Assembly: GCA_903862805.1 (NCBI GenBank)
Contig: CAIOZP010000163.1
Span: 1 to 6,762 of the forward strand
Direction: 5' to 3'
Length of the DNA: 6,762 nucleotides
Origin: an uncultured Fibrobacterota bacterium
GTDB lineage: Bacteria; Fibrobacterota; Chitinivibrionia; Chitinivibrionales; CAIOZP01
Every line of letters begins with the position of its first letter. The stretch's first letter is position 1. The position numbers and the translations under genes were made by a program. Shown one piece after another: positions 1 through 6,099 of the stretch. Under the pieces are notes generated by a model, which did not search any database, had not been told where the DNA came from, and saw only the letters and a program-made list of their open reading frames with translations.

Positions 1-579
1 CCGTGGCTCGCGGCGGTCAAAGGAAGTGACCTGTGTAATCCGGCACTTGCGCGCGAAATTGCAGGCAGGATTTCCGAAGCGGGTGGCATGCTTGCGCTGC
101 ACGGCTTCAGGCACGAAGGAAAATTCGGCCCGTTCGAGAGCGAAATTATGCAGATGTCATATCCGGAAATGGATGCATGGTTCGGGCGCATAAAATCATC
201 GCTGGGATTTTTGCCGGTAGCATTTGTTCCGCCGTTCAACGGCATCGACCGCGACCAGATTTTCCACCTGTCGCAAACATTCGACGTAATATGCGGAGGC
301 CCGGAAACTGCGCGGTTTACAAATCTGCTTGCCCGCCCAGTGGTCGTCAAAGGGGGAGGAGTATATTTTCCTGCGGCGCATCCCTTGTATGGCAAAGCCT
401 CAGATATAAAGGCCGAAACGTGTCTTCGGCTTTTGGAATCAGAAAGATTCCCACTGTGCATTTCTTTGCACATGCACGACGAGGTTCTTGACGGATGCGA
501 ATCGTTAGAGAAGCTTGTTTCGGTTTTAAAGCCGAAACTCGGCGACTGGAATGATCTGAGACAAAGAAGAGGTAGTTGA
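1..579 (+). CDS. Polysaccharide deacetylase-like protein (3' part; start lies upstream of the window)
   Basis: The reading frame is open from base 1 to the TGA at 577-579, giving 192 visible residues, so the true start is outside the window; the first ATG (88) would cut off sequence that reads well. Visible residues (numbered from base 1) include HGFRH at 34-38, matching the H-x3-H metal-binding motif of NodB-type deacetylases in its DUF2334-like form (HGxxH), then FVPPFNGID at 75-83, matching the proline-rich substrate motif, and LHMHDE at 156-161, resembling the late catalytic His motif. The N-terminal Asp motif (usually TFDD) would lie upstream and cannot be checked. Such enzymes hydrolyse N- or O-acetyl groups on sugars. 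Beside glycosyltransferases, it probably trims the glycan or an intermediate. No membrane segment is visible. It ends 4 bases before the next gene. Family assignment is fairly secure; substrate and location are inference. Confidence 0.75.
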   Translation, partial: PWLAAVKGSDLCNPALAREIAGRISEAGGMLALHGFRHEGKFGPFESEIMQMSYPEMDAWFGRIKSSLGFLPVAFVPPFNGIDRDQIFHLSQTFDVICGGPETARFTNLLARPVVVKGGGVYFPAAHPLYGKASDIKAETCLRLLESERFPLCISLHMHDEVLDGCESLEKLVSVLKPKLGDWNDLRQRRGS

Positions 580-583
580 CAAT

Positions 584-1675
584 ATGAGAATCTGGATTGC
601 GGCCGACATATCGGCTGACTCGATCGGCGGCGTAATGAGATCGCTGAAGGAAACTTCGGTCGCGTTGAAGAAGCGTGGGCATGTCGTTAAGATCATCACA
701 CGACAGAAAACCGGCCGCGGAAACTACATAGGATTTTCGCTTCAGCTCGGACTGCGCATGATGCTTGCGGTGTTCAATCGCCCTGACTGGATTATCGCCC
801 GATCAACAGACGGCCTTGCATGTGCAATGCTTTCACGGCTCTTCGGCCTGAATACGCGCATCGCTCTGCACAGTCACGGTTGGGAGGAATTTGCATTCGA
901 CATCGAAAAAAAGATGCCGCGATCTGTCGTGAATAATCCGACGTCTGTGAAAGGGCTTGCGATTCGGTTCCCGCTTCTGCGACAGGCGCTGAAAAGTGTT
1001 CATCTCGTGATCAACGGAACTCTTTACGAAACGCAACGACTCAAAAAGAAATTTCCAAAGCACGCAAACAAAATTGTCTATCTGCCAAACGGAACATATC
1101 CGAAACCCTCGGCTCACTGGGTCGAAAACGCTTCGCGTCCGTTCACGTTCCTTGCGGTCGGCAACTCTTCGTGGAAAAAAAATATTCGGCATTCGCTTCA
1201 CGTGTTCGAATTGCTGAAAGAAAAAATGCCGGAGGCGAAAATGATCTGCGCCGGTACCGGAGTTGACGACGAGGCATTCGGCGCGGTCTTTGGAATTGCC
1301 AAGCCGGATGGTGTAATCAATCTGCCGGAGGTTTCTTTTTCCGACATAGATCAATGGTATTGCGAATGCCCGTACCTGATTTTTTCTTCACGATACGAAG
1401 GTGGGCATCCTTTCACTTTGCTTGAGGCGATGTCGAATGGACTCGTTGTTTTTGCTGCACCGATTCCATCGGTTGCCGAGATAGTCAAGGATGGCGAATC
1501 GGGCTTCCATATCGGCGCGCTCAATGCTGCCGACGATGCGAATACGATTCTATCGGTCATAAAAAAGCGGAGCGATCTCGACTCGATTCGTGAGCGTGCC
1601 GCTGAGGTTGCAGCAGAGTACGACTGGAAAATCGTATCGGCATCGCTTGAGGAGCTTCTGTGCCGCAAGGCGTAG
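584..1675 (+). CDS. GT4-type glycosyltransferase with an expanded EX8E motif
   Basis: This 363-residue protein has the length and two-domain GT-B layout of retaining GT4 enzymes, which move a sugar from a nucleotide donor to a growing glycan on the cytoplasmic face of the membrane. The N-terminal acceptor domain starts with a hydrophobic strand and a Gly-Gly loop (IGGV, 14-17), followed by HSHG at 96-99. The C-terminal donor domain starts near LPNG (167-170) and FLAVGNSSWKKN (189-200), where the usual Arg after VG is replaced by Asn while lysines remain at 198-199. SRYEGGHPFTLLEAM (269-283) is the donor-site motif, but eight residues instead of seven separate E272 and E281. The ATG at 584 fits the N-terminal strand; AAGAGG (567-572) precedes it at a rather long 11-base distance. 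The gene follows the deacetylase by 4 bases and its 3' end overlaps the next gene by 16. Donor sugar is unknown. Confidence 0.9.
   Translation: MRIWIAADISADSIGGVMRSLKETSVALKKRGHVVKIITRQKTGRGNYIGFSLQLGLRMMLAVFNRPDWIIARSTDGLACAMLSRLFGLNTRIALHSHGWEEFAFDIEKKMPRSVVNNPTSVKGLAIRFPLLRQALKSVHLVINGTLYETQRLKKKFPKHANKIVYLPNGTYPKPSAHWVENASRPFTFLAVGNSSWKKNIRHSLHVFELLKEKMPEAKMICAGTGVDDEAFGAVFGIAKPDGVINLPEVSFSDIDQWYCECPYLIFSSRYEGGHPFTLLEAMSNGLVVFAAPIPSVAEIVKDGESGFHIGALNAADDANTILSVIKKRSDLDSIRERAAEVAAEYDWKIVSASLEELLCRKA
1649..1654 (+). promoter_or_regulatory. Ribosome binding site for the GTG-started family-2 glycosyltransferase
   Basis: GAGGAG lies inside the end of the preceding glycosyltransferase gene, 5 bases before the GTG at 1660. 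It is the strongest Shine-Dalgarno match I see in the window. It decides for the 1660 start over the in-frame GTG at 1690, which would remove part of the first beta strand. Confidence 0.75.
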
Positions 1676-2592
1676 ATATCAGCTGTTGCGTGGTTATCGC
1701 ATCACACCGGCCGCAGATGGCGCCGGAACTGCTCAACGCACTTCTTGCAGTCGATAAAACAACAATACCGACCGAGATAATTCTTGTGAGTGATTACCCC
1801 GTTTTCGAAATGGGAAAAGAATTTCCGTCTGTCAAGTTTATCGAAACTTCTCTCTTGTCAATCGCCGCAAAACGAAATATCGGAATAGAGGCAGCAAGTG
1901 CACCGGTCTGTGCATTTATTGATGACGACTGCATTCCACACAAGAACTGGATCGCCGATGCAATCGCCTGGATGGATGCGAATCCGGAGGCCGCTGGTGT
2001 CGAAGGTTCCACGCATGTCGAACGCGGTGCTTCGGGCGCGGTACTGGATGCGATCCGCCTTGAAAAACCGGCCTATCGAACGAACAATATTTTCTATCGC
2101 CGTGACGCGCTGATGGTTGTGGGGATGTTCGACGAGCGCTTCGAGTTCCAGCGCGAAGATGTCGATCTTGCATTCACTCTGCTTGACAAAGGCTACTCGA
2201 TCGGCTATTCAAAATATCTGCGCGTGATGCACCGCTTCCGGCACGATGAACCATTCGATCTGCTTAAGAACTGTTGGCGCCGTCGCTTTGACCCTCTGCT
2301 CTTTCGCAAGCATCCGATCCGTTATCGCGAGCATATCGGAACACCCGTGACACCGGCAATTGCTGCGATTGGCGTCGCGCATGTCGCGTCGCTGCTGCTT
2401 TTTCATGCGCCATTACAGATGCTGATTCTGCCACTGATCCTTTCAGCCGCATTCGCGCTCCGGCGTGCGGCAGCGGCAAATACGGTCGCTACGCTTTTGC
2501 CCGATATCCTGTCATTTTTTGTTTCGCCTTTTGTGCTTTGGGCCGCGCTTGTGGCGGGCAGTATCCGCTTCCGCAAAATTCTTTTGGTATGA
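1660..2592 (+). CDS. Family 2 glycosyltransferase with C-terminal membrane segment
   Basis: This 310-residue protein has a GT-A fold family-2 domain: an opening beta strand CCVVIASHRP (9-18), AAKRNIGIEAA (69-79), the metal/nucleotide DXD motif as FIDDDCIP with D88-D90, and the acidic motif QREDVDLAFTLLDKGY (164-179) with E166-D167 as likely catalytic-base region. Inverting GT2 enzymes of this type add one sugar to a lipid-linked oligosaccharide. After about residue 228 the protein becomes hydrophobic, with roughly three possible membrane segments (231-248, 250-268, 281-302), ending in a basic tail (RFRK, 303-306), so it is probably anchored in the inner membrane. An Arg/Lys-rich stretch (206-223) sits just before the membrane part. 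The start is GTG, supported by GAGGAG 5 bases upstream. The gene overlaps its neighbours by 16 and 4 bases. Donor and acceptor are unknown; the family call is firm. Confidence 0.9.
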   Translation: MPQGVDISCCVVIASHRPQMAPELLNALLAVDKTTIPTEIILVSDYPVFEMGKEFPSVKFIETSLLSIAAKRNIGIEAASAPVCAFIDDDCIPHKNWIADAIAWMDANPEAAGVEGSTHVERGASGAVLDAIRLEKPAYRTNNIFYRRDALMVVGMFDERFEFQREDVDLAFTLLDKGYSIGYSKYLRVMHRFRHDEPFDLLKNCWRRRFDPLLFRKHPIRYREHIGTPVTPAIAAIGVAHVASLLLFHAPLQMLILPLILSAAFALRRAAAANTVATLLPDILSFFVSPFVLWAALVAGSIRFRKILLV

Positions 2593-3620
2593 AGATGAAG
2601 ATCGCAATGTTCAGCAAGGAACTTCCCACAGAGCATCCCAACGGCGTGTCGATTCAGGCCGATAGGATCGCCGCTGCCCTTGCCCGTTGCGGGCACGAGG
2701 TTACGATGGTCTCCTTCGACGAGGCATCGAACAACGCACTGTACCGGCATGTTCAGCTCGGTCGCAAGGGCACAGGGAAGGCATCGGCGCTGTTCGATCC
2801 GGCATTCGCATTTCGTCAATACGCAAAGACATCAGATGCTGACATCCTTCATTTCCACGGCGACGATTATCTTGTCGGGAAAACTGCCGGAAAGAAGATC
2901 CGCACGTTCCACGGATCAGCATTTCACGAGGCGCTTCATTCAAAAAATCCTGTGCGTTTTTTCCGTCAAGCGCTTTTCTATCTCTTCGAAATTATTTCTG
3001 CGTTCAAGGCCGACCGGTGTGTGAGTGTCTCGCCTACGAAGATCCTCCCGAAGATTGCGGCAGTCATTCCCTGTGCCATTCCGCTTGACAGATGCAAATC
3101 GGCAATGACGAAAAGTTCGCATCCGTCAATCCTGTTCATCGGCGATCTCGACAGCCGTAAGCGCGGACGGTTCATGCTTCGCATCTTTGCAAAAAAAATC
3201 CTTCCGGCAATTCCCGACTGCACGCTGACCGTCATCGGCCCGCAAAAAGCCGGAGGTCGAAACGTGATGTGGCTCAACCGTCCATCGGAAGACGAGCTGA
3301 ATGATGAGTTCGCAAAGGCATGGGTCTATTGCTCCGCCTCGTCGTACGAAGGTTTCGGCGTGCCGATCATCGAGGCAATGGTCAGCGGAACACCGGTGGT
3401 ATCTTCACGCAATGCAGGCGCGACAGGAATAATTTCCGATTCTGTCAACGGGTTGATTTCGCGCGATGACAAGATAGCCGATTCCCTTCTGTCAATATTG
3501 ACGAACAAAGACCTCGCCGCAAAACTTTCGGCTGCGGCATTGACCGATGTCGTGCAATATGATTCCATCCGCATCGCGAAGCTTTACGAATCGGAATATG
3601 TGAAAGCGATGGAATGCTGA
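2589..3620 (+). CDS. GT4-type glycosyltransferase (second)
   Basis: This 343-residue protein has the GT-B layout. The N-terminal domain begins with KIAMFSKELP (4-13) and a glycine loop NGVSIQADRIAAAL (18-31), then ILHFHGDDY (86-94) and TFHGS (106-110). The donor domain runs from about ILFIGDLDSRKRG (181-193), where R190, K191 and R192 occupy the usual Arg/Lys region, to GFGVPIIEAMVSGTPVVSS; the EX7E motif is intact with E254 and E262. Between domains the usual NG(V/I)D reads PCAIPLD (161-167), so the canonical Asn-Gly is missing. I chose the ATG at 2589, which forms an ATGA overlap with the preceding stop; a TTG at 2538 in the same frame would add 17 residues with no counterpart before the first strand. 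No good Shine-Dalgarno sequence precedes 2589, so translation probably depends on coupling. It likely adds one sugar to the repeat unit. Confidence 0.9.
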   Translation: MKMKIAMFSKELPTEHPNGVSIQADRIAAALARCGHEVTMVSFDEASNNALYRHVQLGRKGTGKASALFDPAFAFRQYAKTSDADILHFHGDDYLVGKTAGKKIRTFHGSAFHEALHSKNPVRFFRQALFYLFEIISAFKADRCVSVSPTKILPKIAAVIPCAIPLDRCKSAMTKSSHPSILFIGDLDSRKRGRFMLRIFAKKILPAIPDCTLTVIGPQKAGGRNVMWLNRPSEDELNDEFAKAWVYCSASSYEGFGVPIIEAMVSGTPVVSSRNAGATGIISDSVNGLISRDDKIADSLLSILTNKDLAAKLSAAALTDVVQYDSIRIAKLYESEYVKAMEC

Positions 3621-5059
3621 TGGACACCTTTCGCAAAATTGCATTGTACGTAGCGGGGCCGCTGATCGGCTTGTTCATTGCATGGAACATGGTGCACATT
3701 CCGCCGCAGATCGGACTCGTGATGATGACCGCCGCCGCATTGTTCTACCCGCTGATGCGCTGGCCGGTGGTTGGGCTATTTATGATTCCGGTGCTTGAGA
3801 CATTCACGCCGTGGCTCCGACGAATGTACTACCTTGTTTATTCGCGGCCAGGTGTCGATCCGTTAATAGCGCTCGGCGACATTGTTCTGCTGTTCACGCT
3901 TATCGGACTTTTCCGTGCGGCCGGACAACGCTGGAGCAAAATGACCCCGTATCAATACATCATCATTGCCTATGTGCTTTACGTCTTCGTTCGAAGTTTT
4001 GTCTTCTGCATTAATCCTGCATCACGCGCTCTTGCCGAATTCAAGTACTATGGCCCGCCGGCCTTGCTGTTCATTGTCGGGATGATCTTCGCCGATCGCA
4101 GCGATATTCATCGCCGTATATGGACGATCACGATTCTGCTCGGTGTTGCCGCTGCGGCTTATGCCTTTGTCCAGATGCTGATTGGATATTCCGATGCAGA
4201 AAAAATCTGGTTCTCGTCCATTGAATTTACCACACTCATGGTCAACGGAACGCCCCGGCCATTCTCGTTCCTTCAGGCACCAGTAGCACTCGCCGACCTC
4301 ATGGTTGTTGCGTCGATCGCAGTTCTTTACGTTGCTTCGCGTGATGTCAAGTTGAAAATCCTGTACCTGCTTCTGCCGATTTTTCTCTATGCGCTTCTGG
4401 TTACATCGGTACGAAGCAACTGGATCGGTGTGGCAGTTGTGATGGCAAGCTGGATGCTTCTCGCATTTGTCAAAAACCCGGCCGGTCGCATTGCCTCTAT
4501 CGTAGGAATGGTAATACTCGTTTTGATATTCCAGGCTATGCAGGAAGTGGCGAATTCGGGAACGGCCGATCCGATGGCTGCGCTCACACACGCCATGCCT
4601 GGCAGCAGATACTTCAACATGTTCGTTACCGACCGCGCCTCGGCAATTTACAACCCGCTCGGCGAACATTCGTTTCAATATCGCATGATGCTCTGGACCA
4701 ACCTTATTTCATATTCCTTCGAGCCAATAAATTTCATTCTTGGTCGAGGTACCGGTACACTCTCGGCCGACTCGCTCTACATAACGTATCTCGCCGAATT
4801 TGGATACCCGGGGCTGATTTTCATTGCATGGCTAACACTTTTATTTCTCCATCGCAGCCTTGTTTTTTCCGATAGTGCTGCAGACGAAGAGAGTCGCCGA
4901 CTTGCACGAGCCATGTTCGCGCTCAACGCGGCTTTGGCAGTAATGAACATAACCGGAACCCACATTCACTACTTCCCCGGCGACTTTTATTTCTGGTTTT
5001 TCAATGGCATCCTCACACAGTGGTGGCTTGACAAACGAGAAATGGAAAAACCAGCTTGA
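3614..5059 (+). CDS. O-antigen polymerase/ligase-like membrane protein (Wzy/WaaL superfamily)
   Basis: This 481-residue protein is mostly hydrophobic, with about 11-12 likely membrane helices (for example 9-28, 84-101, 113-131, 168-190, 222-241, 247-264, 292-309, 394-413, 453-470). The soluble stretch at about 310-372 matches the large outer loop of this superfamily. Family-like marks are RPFSFLQAP (215-223), LLVTSVRSNWIGVAV (261-275) with R267, and GRGTGTLSADSLYI (377-390) followed by YLAEFGYPGL. In WaaL ligases the last motif normally carries HN; here it reads DS (386-387), which favours a Wzy-like polymerase over a ligase. Such proteins join lipid-linked repeat units on the periplasmic face. 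The ATG at 3614 overlaps the previous gene by 7 bases. The ATG at 3620 (TGATG overlap) is equally possible and has GGA 6 bases upstream. No gene symbol is justified because Wzy sequences diverge strongly. Confidence 0.85.
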   Translation: MLMDTFRKIALYVAGPLIGLFIAWNMVHIPPQIGLVMMTAAALFYPLMRWPVVGLFMIPVLETFTPWLRRMYYLVYSRPGVDPLIALGDIVLLFTLIGLFRAAGQRWSKMTPYQYIIIAYVLYVFVRSFVFCINPASRALAEFKYYGPPALLFIVGMIFADRSDIHRRIWTITILLGVAAAAYAFVQMLIGYSDAEKIWFSSIEFTTLMVNGTPRPFSFLQAPVALADLMVVASIAVLYVASRDVKLKILYLLLPIFLYALLVTSVRSNWIGVAVVMASWMLLAFVKNPAGRIASIVGMVILVLIFQAMQEVANSGTADPMAALTHAMPGSRYFNMFVTDRASAIYNPLGEHSFQYRMMLWTNLISYSFEPINFILGRGTGTLSADSLYITYLAEFGYPGLIFIAWLTLLFLHRSLVFSDSAADEESRRLARAMFALNAALAVMNITGTHIHYFPGDFYFWFFNGILTQWWLDKREMEKPA

Positions 5060-6099
5060 AGAAGCTCTGCACCCTTGATTTTCCTCCGCAAAAGGGCGGC
5101 ATTCAAAGCTACGTGCTTGACATCGCGCGACACGAACTTTCCGATGGAGATGTAGTTGTCGCTGCCGGATGTGCGATTGATGATTTGACAGATGCAAGTC
5201 TCAAACCAGTTTCTGTAAAGCGCCAGGGGAATATTCTTCGTCTGATTCACCAGAAGCTTCCACTCCTGTCAATTTTTTTCGATACACTGTTTGACAGAAC
5301 TACGACAGAGTTCATTGCGGCCAATGTTTATGCGGCAATTCCGTTGTGGCTGACAAATAAAATCCGTAGAATTGATTACTCGGTCTGCACCCATGGCGGC
5401 GAGCTTCTTGCTTTGCCAGGCGCAAGCCTTAGAGGAGCCATTCTGAGAAAAGTGTTGACAGATGCGACCAGTGTCCGTGCTGTCAGCCGATATACCAGAA
5501 CGCTTCTTGAACGCGGTGGAGTGACTCGGGAAGTCATTTTTGCGCCGCCCAAAATTGATCGCCCTCAACTGATACAAAGAAAAAGACCTGATGACCAATC
5601 GTTCCGGATACTTGCTGTTGCGCGACTGGTTCCACACAAAGGAATTGATGTGCTGATTCGTGCTGTCGCATCTCTTAATGATACAAAACTTTCCCTGACA
5701 ATTGTCGGCAACGGCCCATGTCGCAAAGAACTTGAAGCACTTACCGGATCGATGCCTTCAAACCAAATCTCTTTTACCGGATCTCTTGACAAATGCGAGC
5801 TGGAGAGAATCTATTCGCAAACAGACTGCCTGATCCTGCCATCTCTCGAACGATCCGATGGCGTCGAAGGATTCGGCATTGTTCTGATCGAGGCAATGGC
5901 CCGCGGAATTCCGGTGATCGCCTCCCGATGCGGAGGAATTCCCGGGGTACTTGACAATGGAGAATGCGGAATCCTTGTCGAACCCGGAAATATCGCTCAA
6001 TTGACAGATGCTATTATCCGGCTGAAAGCGGATCACGACTATCGCGAATCCATTGCAACTCGCGGACGAATCCACGCGGAGAATAACTATGTCCGCTGA
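5056..6099 (+). CDS. GT4-type glycosyltransferase (third), TTG start
   Basis: This 347-residue protein is the most canonical GT4 enzyme here. It opens with TLDFPPQKGGIQSYV (6-20), whose GGIQ loop is typical of the acceptor domain, and has THGGEL at 112-117 and AVSRYTRTLL at 142-151. The donor domain starts at ILAVARLVPHKGIDVL (185-200) with R190 and K195 placed for phosphate binding, followed by IVGNGP (216-221) and VEGFGIVLIEAMARGIPVIA, with the EX7E pair E271 and E279. The linker reads FAPPKID (162-168), without the usual Asn-Gly. The pattern resembles mannosyltransferases of the PimB/WbdB kind, but the donor is not certain. The TTG start overlaps the preceding stop as TTGA, with GGA 9 bases before it; the next candidate, GTG near 5113, would delete the glycine loop. 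The protein ends soon after ENNY, roughly 10-20 residues earlier than many relatives. G+C appears lower than in the upstream genes. Confidence 0.92.
   Translation: MKKLCTLDFPPQKGGIQSYVLDIARHELSDGDVVVAAGCAIDDLTDASLKPVSVKRQGNILRLIHQKLPLLSIFFDTLFDRTTTEFIAANVYAAIPLWLTNKIRRIDYSVCTHGGELLALPGASLRGAILRKVLTDATSVRAVSRYTRTLLERGGVTREVIFAPPKIDRPQLIQRKRPDDQSFRILAVARLVPHKGIDVLIRAVASLNDTKLSLTIVGNGPCRKELEALTGSMPSNQISFTGSLDKCELERIYSQTDCLILPSLERSDGVEGFGIVLIEAMARGIPVIASRCGGIPGVLDNGECGILVEPGNIAQLTDAIIRLKADHDYRESIATRGRIHAENNYVR
6078..6081 (+). promoter_or_regulatory. Ribosome binding site for the last glycosyltransferase
   Basis: GGAG lies in the final codons of the preceding gene, 7 bases before the ATG at 6089. 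Its good spacing supports that start and translation coupled to the end of the upstream gene. Confidence 0.65.

Noticed and set aside
576..604. Possible promoter with TTGACA at the 579/584 gene junction
   Set aside because: No TATAAT-like hexamer follows at 16-18 bases (the region reads GC-rich), and the hexamer is common across this locus.
833..1354. Minus-strand open frame of 173 codons inside the first GT4 gene
   Set aside because: It has no motif, no sensible ribosome site was seen, and it is fully covered by the opposite coding sequence.
1848..1862. 15-base exact match TTCTCTCTTGTCAAT, repeated at 6160-6174
   Set aside because: Both copies encode Ser-Leu-Leu-Ser-Ile in frame with the same codons; two copies in unrelated proteins are most simply chance plus codon preference, although each contains the enriched TGTCAA.
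2183..2211. TTGACA followed 17 bases later by TATTCA
   Set aside because: The -10 box matches only three of six positions and lies deep inside the family-2 glycosyltransferase gene.
2538..2588. Upstream TTG extension of the second GT4 gene
   Set aside because: It would add 17 residues before the normal first beta strand and overlap the preceding gene by 55 bases; the ATGA junction at 2589 is the better start.
4022..4678. Minus-strand open frame of 218 codons opposite the polymerase gene
   Set aside because: Its product is rich in His, Arg, Asn and Cys without recognisable motifs, while the + strand carries a coherent polytopic membrane protein. It is a shadow frame.
5904..5942. Palindromes CGGAATTCCG and GGAATTCC about 30 bases apart
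   Set aside because: Both arise from Gly-Ile-Pro codons (GGA-ATT-CC) in the conserved donor domain, so no separate role is needed.
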